Below are positions 24,419-32,079 of a DNA stretch of 32,079 bases, piece by piece (within the stretch, counting starts at the first letter, position 1; each line of letters starts with the position of its first letter). A model generated the notes under the pieces. The model did not search any database, had not been told where the DNA came from, and saw only the letters and a program-made list of their open reading frames with translations. The translations under genes and the position numbers were made by a program. The DNA is taken from assembly GCA_036822015.1 (NCBI GenBank), contig DAISIL010000037.1, positions 1 to 32,079 on the forward strand, given 5' to 3'. The DNA is from DAISIL01 sp036822015 (lineage in GTDB: Bacteria > Bacteroidota > Bacteroidia > Cytophagales > Bernardetiaceae).

Positions 24419-26929
24419 CTACTCAGTATCTTCCCGCAGCAGTATCGGCTCGTAGGCAAAGATAAAGTAACGCAAAGCAGCCCGAACGCGCTTTTTGTCC
24501 AGTGTTTGGAGTGGTTTATCCAACCCATGCGTTTTCAGGTCTTCGGGCGTGAAGTCGTGGTAGGTGTCATAAAAAGCCTGCATATTTCCCTCTTGCTTGA
24601 CCGTGAGTTGATCCTGCCCTTCCATGAAATGACAAGCGACAAAGCTATCAAACTTAGGCTTCCAGTTGTAGCTGCTCTGTTCGGGGTAATAAAACCGAAC
24701 GATAGCTTGATCCTTTGTTTGTTGTGTGCCGACGAACGTATGGAATATTTTTTCGTTCATGCCGTCGCTTATCTGATAGACCTCCAGGATGTACCCCTGG
24801 TCAGCGGTTTTGGTGAGGGCAGCAAATTTATCCGCGCCGCTGGAGGTATAGACTTTGTAGTTGTACGTTGTGCTAAGGTCTTCTTTGGGATGAATACCCG
24901 TAAAGAAGTCCGACTGGTTGTTGAGATAGTTGAGGGCGGCATCTTTTCCCTCGGGCAAAAGCCAGGCGTTTTCGGGTGCTTCGAGGCGATCTTGTAGGGT
25001 TTGCACCTGGGCTTTATCGGGATCTTCTCCGTATTGTTGGGCGATACTCCAAAACTTAAACAACCGTTGTAGGGTCGTTTTCTCGTTGGTTTGCAGGCGG
25101 CTATCACGGCTCAAAGAATCGAAATAGACACGGGCGAGATCAAAACTAGGCATACTTTGCTTGGTGTAGTCGTCGGTGTAGGCCTGGGCAACGTACCGGG
25201 AGAGATGCGCGGCTTTACGGGGCTGGAGCCACTCGGGAGCTTCCGCAACAGCTTCAAGCGAAGTAAAAAATCGTTTCAGGGTCTGTTCTTGTATTTCTTC
25301 CAGGAGTTGTCCATCCGATCGGCAGCGTTGCGCAAACTGCTCTGCCTGCTCGGGTGTCTCAAAGTTCGTTGTGGCATAAGCATACCAATTTTGTCGGGCT
25401 TGGGGATTAGGTAGAATCTCCTGGGCCCGCTGGGCGACCTGCTCGGCGTAGTCCGGATAGATGGTTTTCCAGGCTGGGTCTTGCTCGAGGGTACGGTAGA
25501 GGACAAAGAGCGACCGAGGCTGCGCAAACTGTAAGACCTGTGCCGAAAGTTGCCCGCGAATGCTTTGCTGAATGGCTGCTTTTACTTGTGGATGCGCGAT
25601 AAACTGCGTAGGCTGCTGGTTGATCTGTTGGTACACCGCCAGGAGTGCCTCAGGAGAGCGGGGTTTTTTGAGGGTCAGGAGCAGGCGAGAGAGGAGCATG
25701 TCGCGTTGCTTGTCCTGGTCGGTATCGTTGAGATATTGGGTGTATTGCTGCCGTTCCATCTGCCTATCTAGCTCAAGGATGGCAGGCAGGCGGCGATACT
25801 GACGCATCCGTTGCAGCAAAACATCGTTGATGGTGCTAAGGTAGTCCCGTAGGCGTTCCTCTCCATACATGGGCAGGTGATCGGGCGATTTGAGGGCGGC
25901 ACTAAGCTGGATCAGTTCCTGGGCCGAGGCGTTGGCATACCCTGCGGCTTGGATCGTCTGGATACCATAGCGTTTCAATACCTGGGCAAGCCCGTGGAGG
26001 TCTTTGATCTGTGGGGCGTATTCGATGAAGACTTTTCTGGGAGACTCTGCAAAGCTATACTTTTGGAGGTCAGGATATTGCCGCATGAGTAGATGTACTT
26101 GCCGCTGTGCAACCAGTTGGCGCACCCCCGTCTGGGTTTGAGCAAGTATAACGGCAGCTTTGATCTGCAACTCGGGCATGAGCGGATTTTCGATCAAGGG
26201 CAAGAGCCGCGCATAGATCGTTGGGGCATCGGTTTTGTTGGCTTCGGCTGCTGCCCACTCCAAACGCGCCAGTTGGCTATCGGGGTGTTTGGCCCATACG
26301 GGACGCATCTGCTCGGCACAGGCGCGTGCGTCATCTTTTTGTGCTTGACGCAAAACCTCCCATCGTTCCAGCAAAAACGCCGCTTCGGGATGTTGGCTTT
26401 GTTTGAGCCAATACTTACCGATGGGATAGCTTAGGTGCTGTTCCAGAATCAGATGCCCGTAAAGGAGTTTTTCCAGGGAGGTGTTGCCCTGGCTTAGCGT
26501 ATCCAGTCGGGACATATCGGCATCCAGGCGGTCGGGGAGGAGCAGGTGAGCTTCGGGTTGTTCGTTGTAAGCAACGAGCCATTGGGCGGCGGCAGTCGGT
26601 TCAGCGGTAATTCCATAGCCACCAAAGCGATACATTTTGGTCAGATCACGGAGCGAGCGCGCCGAGAGGGGCTTTTCATGCTTGAGGCGTTTGTCGTACC
26701 ACTTGGCAGCATCGGCGTAGCTCACAATAGAATCCCACCAATGCGCCCCCGAAAAGACGTGGGCAATTTCCTCCTGGGCGCTGGGCTTTTTCTTTTTGGC
26801 ATTTTTGTAGGTAGCCTTGCAGCAATCTTTCAGATTAACTTTACCGGCTGCGGTGGGATTGGTTTGGGCAATAACAGATGTGGCGGCATACAGACAGCCG
26901 ACAGCACACCAGATCACGAAACGAAACAT
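24419..26929 (-). CDS. Large exported protein of unknown function with helical-repeat N-terminus
   Basis: 836 residues with a signal peptide (MFRFVIWCAVGCLYAATSVI, cleavage near AQ). Just after it is a cysteine pair and lysine run (LKDCCKATYKNAKKKK). The next 100 or so residues look like Sel1/TPR helical repeats (ADAAKWYDKRLKHEKPLSAR, LTKMYRFGGYGITAEPTAAA). A long Gln/Leu/Ala-rich helical region up to about residue 640 suggests an alpha-solenoid. The last 150 residues are different: strand-like and aromatic (FVACHFMEGQDQLTVKQEG), perhaps a separate globular domain. I recognise no named family. It has its own promoter (26991-27023) and is followed by an inverted-repeat cluster, so it looks monocistronic. 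A periplasmic scaffold or peptidoglycan-associated role is only a guess. Confidence 0.8.
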   Translation of the reverse strand: MFRFVIWCAVGCLYAATSVIAQTNPTAAGKVNLKDCCKATYKNAKKKKPSAQEEIAHVFSGAHWWDSIVSYADAAKWYDKRLKHEKPLSARSLRDLTKMYRFGGYGITAEPTAAAQWLVAYNEQPEAHLLLPDRLDADMSRLDTLSQGNTSLEKLLYGHLILEQHLSYPIGKYWLKQSQHPEAAFLLERWEVLRQAQKDDARACAEQMRPVWAKHPDSQLARLEWAAAEANKTDAPTIYARLLPLIENPLMPELQIKAAVILAQTQTGVRQLVAQRQVHLLMRQYPDLQKYSFAESPRKVFIEYAPQIKDLHGLAQVLKRYGIQTIQAAGYANASAQELIQLSAALKSPDHLPMYGEERLRDYLSTINDVLLQRMRQYRRLPAILELDRQMERQQYTQYLNDTDQDKQRDMLLSRLLLTLKKPRSPEALLAVYQQINQQPTQFIAHPQVKAAIQQSIRGQLSAQVLQFAQPRSLFVLYRTLEQDPAWKTIYPDYAEQVAQRAQEILPNPQARQNWYAYATTNFETPEQAEQFAQRCRSDGQLLEEIQEQTLKRFFTSLEAVAEAPEWLQPRKAAHLSRYVAQAYTDDYTKQSMPSFDLARVYFDSLSRDSRLQTNEKTTLQRLFKFWSIAQQYGEDPDKAQVQTLQDRLEAPENAWLLPEGKDAALNYLNNQSDFFTGIHPKEDLSTTYNYKVYTSSGADKFAALTKTADQGYILEVYQISDGMNEKIFHTFVGTQQTKDQAIVRFYYPEQSSYNWKPKFDSFVACHFMEGQDQLTVKQEGNMQAFYDTYHDFTPEDLKTHGLDKPLQTLDKKRVRAALRYFIFAYEPILLREDTE

Positions 26930-26990
26930 GGTGGGGCGTTAGTCAAACAAACAAAAGAAAGATGCGTAGTGTAGTCCCAAACGTAGCCCA

Positions 26991-27023
26991 CAAATGTAAG
27001 GAATTACATCCTTTGGATACAAA
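26991..27023 (-). promoter_or_regulatory. Promoter of the 836-residue exported protein gene
   Basis: On the minus strand TTTG (27023-27020), a 21-nt spacer and TACATTTG (26998-26991) match all fixed bases of the Bacteroidota consensus. A start near 26984 gives a leader of about 55 nt. A second -7-like box, TACGTTTG at 26985-26978, lacks an appropriately placed -33 box. The rest of the 124-nt gap contains nothing else recognisable. Confidence 0.65.
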
Positions 27024-27053
27024 AAAAGAGACGGACAAATAACGGATAAACAA

Positions 27054-27737
27054 CTATCGGAAGCGAATGGGACAAATACCACCTACGTCGTAGGTATAAC
27101 TCACCGAAAAACTGATGAAGTAGTACATATCGTTGGTGTACGGATTGACGGACTGAAATTTGGTCGTCAGCAGGTCGGGGTCTAGCCCGTCGATGCGGTC
27201 GCTGAATACCTTACGTGCGCCCAACTCAAGACCCAAATTGACGTTGTAGGACATTGCCAGCTTAAAACCTACGCCAAAGGGGATCACGGGGGTCATGGGT
27301 TCGTTGTGATCGACAAAGTTACCATCCACGCTTATCCAGGATAGCCCCAAACCACCAAAGAGATACGGACTCAATCGCCGCGACTCGGTACGGCTCCGAA
27401 AGTCCCGAAAATTATATTCCAACCGCAGGCTAGGCTCAAGAAAAGTGGTAGAAAAGCGTACATCACGGACGTTTTGCATCGGATCCAGGGACTGGGCATC
27501 ATCGCCTTTGGTGAAGCCCAACAAAAAATTCCCCCGTACCGTGAGGGCTGGACTGAAATTGTACCGCAAAAAGACCTCCAAGCCAACACTCATCGCATTG
27601 GGAGAAGGCGTTGGTGCTACATCTCCCGTGTAGCCGAGCAGCCCAATACCAGCACCTGGCTCAAAGCGTTGCCCAGTACTCACTAAGGGCAGACTTAGCA
27701 GCCAACCCAACAGCACACACAAAAAACGATAATTCAT
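27054..27737 (-). CDS. Outer-membrane beta-barrel protein (DUF6089-like), shorter copy
   Basis: 227 residues from the ATG at 27737 (MNYRFLCVLLGWLLSLPLVS, a signal peptide); the ATG six codons earlier adds residues that interrupt this. Barrel-like strands follow: GAGIGLLGYTGDVAPTPSPN, LEVFLRYNFSPALTVRGNFL, TFLEPSLRLEYNFRDF, LSPYLFGGLGLSWIS, GVGFKLAMSYNVNLGLELGA and YYFISFSVSYTYDVGG, ending ICPIRFR. This is the pattern of the DUF6089 outer-membrane proteins of Bacteroidota (glycine-rich first strand with GD, LPYxFGGLG-like block). It follows the longer copy by 18 nt and both end in CP(I/V)RFR, so they are tandem paralogues in one transcript. Role unknown. Confidence 0.83.
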   Translation of the reverse strand: MNYRFLCVLLGWLLSLPLVSTGQRFEPGAGIGLLGYTGDVAPTPSPNAMSVGLEVFLRYNFSPALTVRGNFLLGFTKGDDAQSLDPMQNVRDVRFSTTFLEPSLRLEYNFRDFRSRTESRRLSPYLFGGLGLSWISVDGNFVDHNEPMTPVIPFGVGFKLAMSYNVNLGLELGARKVFSDRIDGLDPDLLTTKFQSVNPYTNDMYYFISFSVSYTYDVGGICPIRFR

Positions 27738-27755
27738 AGGCTTGAAAGCAGTCAT

Positions 27756-28877
27756 TTAGCGGAAACGCACCGGACAACGCACACCCTCTCGTGGGATGAT
27801 ATAGCGTAGCACAAAACCCGTAACAAAAACTACATCGTTGTCCCGAACGTTACCTCGGATGTTATCCGGCAACAGGTCATTGCCAAAACCTTCGTAGGAG
27901 GTATAAACCTCACCATCGCGCCCGAGGTAGGTGCGCAAAGGCGGTACGTAGTTTGTCGTTCCGTCGAGGCGAGCAGTGTTGAGTGGGTTGGAGCGGTCGT
28001 GCATGGCTTGTGCCAAGAAATCCTGCTCCGTAGGATCGCTGGCCGTGAATATCCCCGGATCAACATACTTTCGGCTTACGTCGTCGAGGTAGTCGGTCAG
28101 GAAGAAGTAATAACTGAACTCAAAAGAGATGTCCCATCGTGGGCCGAGCTTTTTGCGTACCCCAAAGCCAAAGGGAAAGGCAATCTGGGTCAGGGAATAA
28201 CGATCTTGCATCATTTGGCCCGTGTTGGGGTCGATGCGTCCTTGTCCTTCCGTGCCGAGGGGTTGGAGGGATACCCACTGATCGGGTTCCCAGAGGGGTT
28301 CTTCGCCCGTGTACGTAAACTCGGGTGTTTTGGCTTTGGGGTCGTGGAAGACGGCACCTACACCCGCAAAAATGTAGGGAATAAATTGGTTCGGACGGTC
28401 ATAAAACTCCGTATTCATCTTATCGCGGGAGATTAGATCAAACTGGAGCTTGAACATCCCCATAAAAAGATCGTTGCGAAAGTGGAGGTTACGGATGTAC
28501 CGAAACTGGTTGTTATCATCACTGGGGCTGGCACTTAGGCTGTCGGCACCCATGATACGTCCATAGCTCAAAGAAAGCCCCCAGCTCCACTGCGGGCGAA
28601 CGCGCTTTTGAAGCTCTACGCCGATACCCAGGCGGGTGAACTGGATGTCGGTGCTGGTAAAGTTTTGTTGGGGGGTGATGTCGCCAAAATAATTCATTGC
28701 CCCGAGGTTTAGCCCAACGCTGTAGTAGCGTTTGCGCTTGCTCCATACCCAGCGGTGGTTGTGGGGTCCCTGGCGTTGGCCGTAGTGGTATTTGTTTCCT
28801 GATTGTGCCTGAACGTGTGAGGGATATTCGGCACTCAAAAAACCAAAAAAGAGCAACAGGCAAAGTATCTTTTTCAT
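27756..28877 (-). CDS. Outer-membrane beta-barrel protein (DUF6089-like), longer copy
   Basis: 373 residues from the ATG at 28877 (MKKILCLLLFFGFLSAEYPS, signal peptide ending near VQAQ). A basic, tyrosine-rich segment (HRWVWSKRKRYYSVGLNLGA) leads into the family's first strand MNYFGDITPQQNF. Later barrel strands include QWSWGLSLSYGRIMGAD, FIPYIFAGVGAVFHDPKA, IAFPFGFGVRKKLGPRWDIS and FEFSYYFFLTDYLDDVSRKY; the C-terminus is VRCPVRFR. Long insertions between strands (about 200-240 and 290-345) could be surface loops. Paralogue of the following gene. An upstream in-frame ATG (28904) would put eight extra residues before the signal peptide. Function unknown. Confidence 0.85.
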   Translation of the reverse strand: MKKILCLLLFFGFLSAEYPSHVQAQSGNKYHYGQRQGPHNHRWVWSKRKRYYSVGLNLGAMNYFGDITPQQNFTSTDIQFTRLGIGVELQKRVRPQWSWGLSLSYGRIMGADSLSASPSDDNNQFRYIRNLHFRNDLFMGMFKLQFDLISRDKMNTEFYDRPNQFIPYIFAGVGAVFHDPKAKTPEFTYTGEEPLWEPDQWVSLQPLGTEGQGRIDPNTGQMMQDRYSLTQIAFPFGFGVRKKLGPRWDISFEFSYYFFLTDYLDDVSRKYVDPGIFTASDPTEQDFLAQAMHDRSNPLNTARLDGTTNYVPPLRTYLGRDGEVYTSYEGFGNDLLPDNIRGNVRDNDVVFVTGFVLRYIIPREGVRCPVRFR

Positions 28878-28925
28878 AACTGTTAATCGTTCTAAAAGGC
28901 TCAAATATTGTGCAAACAGGCAGTT

Positions 28926-29759
28926 TTAACGCAACTCAAAGGTAATTGTTGCCCAATCGGATACGTAGTCGATGGTATCGGAGGGGTCTTCTCGCATCCA
29001 GATTGTGGTCAAGTAGGCATAGCTTCGGGTTTGGGTGATGGGTAGGGCAAGTTTTCCTTCGGCATCGGTGCGCCAACCGCCGGCACGCATCTGGTGCGTA
29101 TGGGTGGAGGTGCGTTTGTGGGTAGCGTTTTTTTGGCGATAACCGACATACACCCATTGGTTGGGCAGGGCTTGCCCGTGTTGGAGGAGCTGTACATGGA
29201 GGGTATCACCGATTTTGGTCAGGTCGTAGGGGTTGTTTTTTAAGACGAACTCTACGGGGTAGTTCAGGATTTGCCGGTGGGTGGTATCTCGGCTGTCGCC
29301 CACCTGCAAGACTGCCTTGACGTGCTTGGCATACTGCTCCCGTGCGTCGCGGTCGAGGATTCCGGCGGCCTGCCGAGCTTCCAAAACATCGCGGATGCCC
29401 TCGTGGCGGAGGTAGTCGTTGAAGGACGCGCTCTCGAGGCGGATCATGCGGGGGCGCGTCGATACACCGGCTACATAAGTCCCCCTCTTGCCTACCTCGA
29501 ATCGCATACGGGTCGTGGTGCCGTCGTCGTACCAATCCTTTGGCTGCGGAAGAAAGCGGTAATCTGCTCCCACTACACGGGCATCCGTGATGCGGTCGCG
29601 GGTAATGAGGTTATCGCTTTGGTCAAAAGTACCATTAAACAACGACAACTCCCCCCTGCTTTCAGGGGAGAGTTGGTAGCGATCCGCTTTCAGGAAAAGC
29701 TCATGGGAGGAAAAAAACCAAAAGGCAAATCCCACCAAAGCCCAATAAAGATAGCGCAT
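28926..29759 (-). CDS. DUF4198-like exported protein
   Basis: 277 residues. After a short hydrophobic leader (MRYLYWALVGFAFWFFSSH) comes HELFLKADRYQLSPES, the hallmark opening of DUF4198 proteins (HE/D-F/W-L...), which resemble periplasmic Ig-like accessory proteins of metal uptake systems (NikM/CbiK neighbourhood) and TonB-linked proteins. The body is beta-rich with conserved VEFVLKNNPYDLTKIGDTLH and LPNQWVYVGYRQKN, the repeat-like strands of the second Ig-type domain, and ends WATITFELR. A histidine/threonine cluster (RTSTHTHQMRAGG) could bind metal but this is not shown. It is 6 nt downstream of the S8 protease, so the two are co-translated or at least co-transcribed. Exported; ligand unknown. 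Confidence 0.82.
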   Translation of the reverse strand: MRYLYWALVGFAFWFFSSHELFLKADRYQLSPESRGELSLFNGTFDQSDNLITRDRITDARVVGADYRFLPQPKDWYDDGTTTRMRFEVGKRGTYVAGVSTRPRMIRLESASFNDYLRHEGIRDVLEARQAAGILDRDAREQYAKHVKAVLQVGDSRDTTHRQILNYPVEFVLKNNPYDLTKIGDTLHVQLLQHGQALPNQWVYVGYRQKNATHKRTSTHTHQMRAGGWRTDAEGKLALPITQTRSYAYLTTIWMREDPSDTIDYVSDWATITFELR

Positions 29760-29765
29760 AACGAT

Positions 29766-31388
29766 CTACTTTTTCTTGCTTTTTTTGAGGGCCAACAAAA
29801 CCGCCTGATGGGCATTGACGACACCACCCACGCGGGAGAGTTCCTTAAACTTGACTAGCTCCGGTTTTGCTTCTGCCTCGCCCTCTTCGGTCTCCTCTTC
29901 GGCTGCTTCACTGCCGGGCTTGATGACCATTTGCTTTTTGAGGGGAGTAGCCGAGTCTAGGATGATTTTTTTGACCTCCAAAGCCGACAGCTCGGGAAAA
30001 TAGCTCATCAGGAGAGCAGCCAGTCCCGAGACAACAGGAGCGGCCATGCTAGTTCCGCTGAGGGCTTCGTAGCCGTTATCGGGGACGGTCGCGTAAATAT
30101 CCACACCTGGGGCAAAGACATCGACGCGCTGCCCGTAATTGGAAAAATCTGCTGGCAGCTCTTCGTTGGCTTTCCAGGAGGAGGCACCAATTTCCATCCA
30201 GGTACTGATCCGCTGGCCGGTCAGGGTTTCTTCGGTGGGGTAGCTGGGTTCGTTTTCGGTGTTTTTGGCTTCGTTGCCGGCTGCATGAACCAGCAGGACA
30301 CCTTTTTGGGCGGCATACAACATCGCTTTATCAACGGCTTCTTTTTGGGGAGAATAGGCTTTGCCAAAACTCATGTTGATAACTCTTGCACCGTTATCGA
30401 CGGCGTAATAAATCGCATTGGCGATGTCCTTATCGCGTTCGTCGCCTCCCGGAACGGCTCTCAAAACCATGATCTTGACCTGGTCAGCTACGCCATCTAT
30501 GCCCTTTTCGTTGCCTCGGATGGCAGCGATGATACCGGCTACGTGTGTGCCGTGTTGGGCATCGGGGCCCTTGATGCGGTTGGTGCCGTAGCTGCGCTCG
30601 CTGAGGTTTTGGTAGTCATCTCCGACGATGGCACGCCCATCAAAGTCCAGGTTGAGGTTGTATTTGAGTTTGTTTTGGGCGTACTCCATGTACTCTTTGA
30701 TTTTTTCTTCACCGTAGTCGTTCTGGATCACGTAAGCCATCAACCCCTGGGCTTGCTGGATCATTTCATCTTCACTTTCGATGGCTTGTACATCTTCCAT
30801 GGTCAGTTCGTCGTCTGTGCTTTTGCCGACATAAGCCAGCAGCAGCCGATTAAACCGCTCGTAAGCCCGATAAAACCCGATGGCGGTCATGCCCGTTCGC
30901 ATGGCATCGTTGAGGGCTTGCTGGTATTTTTCTTCGATCTCTTTGAAGAACCGAAACTCGGCTTTGTCGGTGGCTTCGGCTTCGGTCTTGCCTTCGTATT
31001 TTTCTTTGAGGCTTTTATAGACTCGGGTGAGTTCGTAGGTATCTTTGTCCACATCGCCTTCGGGGCCACTGATGAAACTCCATCCGTGGATGTCGTCGAT
31101 GTAGCCATTGTTGTCGTTGTCTTTGCCATCGCCGGCGATCTCACCGGGGTTTACCCAGATGGCTTCTTTGAGGTCTTCGTGGTCGGTGTCGATGCCCGAA
31201 TCAATGACGGCGACGATGACGGGCTTAGCCGTGCGTCCTTTGAGCAGTGCATAAGCTGCTATACTGTTGATGCCGTGAATATTACGCTGCTCAAAACTAA
31301 GGTGGAGCCAGTCTTTGGGGTACGCCTCTTGGGCAAAACCTTCTCCGCCCATCAGGCAAAGAACAAGCACAAAAAAGATACGTTTCAT
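29766..31388 (-). CDS. Secreted subtilisin-like serine protease (S8 family)
   Basis: 540 residues with a signal peptide (MKRIFFVLVLCLMGGEGFAQ). Catalytic triad: D63 in VAVIDSGIDTDHEDL, H279 in AQHGTHVAGIIAAIRGNEKG and S447 in LSGTSMAAPVVSGLAALL; the oxyanion Asn is N372 in HAAGNE. Between D63 and H279 is an insertion of about 150 residues, starting with an acidic DGKDNDNNGYIDDIHGW segment likely to bind calcium and continuing as helices. The C-terminus has a glutamate-rich stretch (AAEEETEEGEAEAK) before a short basic end (LKKSKKK). No Por-secretion (type IX) C-terminal domain is visible, so it is probably periplasmic or membrane-associated. It precedes the DUF4198 gene by 6 nt. Confidence 0.95.
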   Translation of the reverse strand: MKRIFFVLVLCLMGGEGFAQEAYPKDWLHLSFEQRNIHGINSIAAYALLKGRTAKPVIVAVIDSGIDTDHEDLKEAIWVNPGEIAGDGKDNDNNGYIDDIHGWSFISGPEGDVDKDTYELTRVYKSLKEKYEGKTEAEATDKAEFRFFKEIEEKYQQALNDAMRTGMTAIGFYRAYERFNRLLLAYVGKSTDDELTMEDVQAIESEDEMIQQAQGLMAYVIQNDYGEEKIKEYMEYAQNKLKYNLNLDFDGRAIVGDDYQNLSERSYGTNRIKGPDAQHGTHVAGIIAAIRGNEKGIDGVADQVKIMVLRAVPGGDERDKDIANAIYYAVDNGARVINMSFGKAYSPQKEAVDKAMLYAAQKGVLLVHAAGNEAKNTENEPSYPTEETLTGQRISTWMEIGASSWKANEELPADFSNYGQRVDVFAPGVDIYATVPDNGYEALSGTSMAAPVVSGLAALLMSYFPELSALEVKKIILDSATPLKKQMVIKPGSEAAEEETEEGEAEAKPELVKFKELSRVGGVVNAHQAVLLALKKSKKK

Positions 31389-31425
31389 GGGTTTATGTTT
31401 GATTTGGCTACCAAATTACAAAAAA

Positions 31426-32034
31426 TCAAGGAATCTGCATAAACTTATGCGTTTGTAGGGAAATCCGCCACTTGGGGTGCGCTTGTACGTAGGCGATCAG
31501 TCGGGGGAGTACGCGCTCGGATTTGTCCCACTCGGGTTGGAGCGAGAGGACGCAATCGGGGCGCACCTGTTCGGCAAAGGACTCGGCCCAGACCAGGTCG
31601 CTTTCGGCATAGATGACCACCTTGAGTTCGTCGGCACGTTGGGCAAAGCCAGCCACGGGTTTCTTGAAACGCTTCGGCGAAAAGCACACCCAATCGGGGC
31701 TACCCGTGAGCGGATACGCCCCCGAGGTTTCGATATGGACTTCGAGTTTTTGGGCGTGTAGGGCTGCGATCAAGGTGCTTAGGTCGTACATGAGCGGCTC
31801 CCCACCCGTCAGGACGACCAGCGAAACGCCGCTATCGACGCACTCGGCTACGATCTGGTCGATCTCTCGTGGTGGGTGTGCGGCCGCCTCCCAGGACTCC
31901 TTGACATCACACCAAAAGCAGCCGACATCGCAGCCACCCAGACGAACAAAATACGCTGCCCGTCCCTGGTGGTGGCCCTCGCCCTGGATTGTCAAGAAAG
32001 ACTCCATGACCGGAAAAGACATCGCTCTATCCAT
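31426..32034 (-). CDS. queE: 7-carboxy-7-deazaguanine synthase QueE (radical SAM)
   Basis: 202 residues. Converts 6-carboxytetrahydropterin to 7-carboxy-7-deazaguanine, the ring-contraction step leading to preQ0 and queuosine. Family landmarks: the opening MESFLTIQGEGHHQGRAAYF with the QueE SxQGEG motif; the radical-SAM cluster C35xxxC39xxC42 (RLGGCDVGCFWCDVKESW); VVLTGGEPL (76-81); IETSGAYPL; and DELKVVIYAESDL, then QPEWDK. The short form with CX3CX2C is that typical of Bacteroidota and other clades. An alternative start four codons in (MSFPVM, 32022) is possible. No other que gene is visible here. It is upstream of, and 37 nt from, the protease gene on the same strand. Confidence 0.95.
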   Translation of the reverse strand: MDRAMSFPVMESFLTIQGEGHHQGRAAYFVRLGGCDVGCFWCDVKESWEAAAHPPREIDQIVAECVDSGVSLVVLTGGEPLMYDLSTLIAALHAQKLEVHIETSGAYPLTGSPDWVCFSPKRFKKPVAGFAQRADELKVVIYAESDLVWAESFAEQVRPDCVLSLQPEWDKSERVLPRLIAYVQAHPKWRISLQTHKFMQIP

Positions 32035-32079
32035 ATTGTTTCGTTAATTGAAAGGAATAAAAATCCAACGCCCAGGTTT

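Noticed and set aside
24356..24997. A 213-codon plus-strand open frame
   Set aside because: It overlaps the 3' part of the 836-residue gene on the opposite strand, begins in the inverted-repeat region and has no recognisable domain.
28937..28944. TACCTTTG on the minus strand as a promoter for the DUF6089 pair
   Set aside because: It is an exact -7 match, but no TTTG or TTG box occurs 17-23 nt upstream and it lies within the end of the DUF4198 gene.
30285..31442. A 385-codon plus-strand open frame
   Set aside because: It lies entirely opposite the S8 protease gene, which has a complete catalytic triad and a signal peptide. The plus-strand product is a hydrophobic Val/Phe/Asp-rich sequence typical of an antisense shadow.
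1..32079. CRISPR arrays, tRNA and rRNA genes
   Set aside because: No regularly spaced direct repeats, cloverleaf-like segments with T-loop consensus or rRNA signature stretches were noticed. A covariance-model search was not possible here.

Overview
The window looks like a chromosomal piece of a member of the Bacteroidota, probably a Saprospirales/Chitinophagales/Cytophagales-type organism; the exact genus cannot be told. Grounds: two promoters match the Bacteroidota consensus (TTTG, about 18-21 nt, TAnnTTTG) exactly in their conserved bases, Shine-Dalgarno sequences are weak or absent, and there are DUF6089-type outer-membrane barrels, a SpoIIE phosphatase with a helical sensor, split feoA/feoB, a DUF4198 protein and a Bacteroidota-style S8 protease.

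Layout. (1) 1-5527, minus strand: an envelope-protease operon sppA - retropepsin/PDZ protease - DCC-family thiol-disulfide protein - a large Type II (IIG-like) restriction-modification enzyme that runs off the left edge. (2) 5528-5850: a 323-base divergent promoter region. (3) 5851-10848, plus strand: an outer-membrane barrel protein closed by a strong terminator, then a membrane sensor/PP2C phosphatase, then feoA-feoB for ferrous iron uptake. (4) 10840-22675, minus strand: a tightly packed 13-gene surface-glycan operon with an ABC-exporter ATPase (Wzt type), WecB epimerase, three glycosyltransferases, a dTDP-keto-sugar isomerase/aminotransferase pair (FdtA/FdtB type) and six methyltransferase-like proteins. 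Gene gaps are at most 12 nt and five junctions are ATGA overlaps. (5) 22738-24276: an AAA-ATPase/PD-(D/E)XK-nuclease-like gene. (6) 24277-24418: a nested inverted-repeat junction. (7) 24419-32034, minus strand: a large exported protein of unknown function, two DUF6089 barrels, a DUF4198 exported protein, a subtilisin-like protease and QueE (7-deazaguanine pathway).

How it fits together. The glycan operon would make and export a polysaccharide by the ABC-transporter route: WecB supplies a ManNAc-type sugar, FdtA/FdtB supply a 3-amino-3,6-dideoxyhexose, the glycosyltransferases assemble, methyltransferases decorate or cap, and the Wzt C-terminal domain would recognise the finished chain. The permease Wzm, RmlA/RmlB and an aminosugar acetyltransferase are not in the window. 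The strongest unusual signal is compositional. An AT-rich block (about 16.64-21.99 kb) begins between two tandem TIGR04325-type genes and ends inside wzt, just after its ATPase core, so the substrate-recognition domain of Wzt appears to have travelled with the genes for the glycan it recognises. No CRISPR array, tRNA, rRNA, transposase or integrase was seen.
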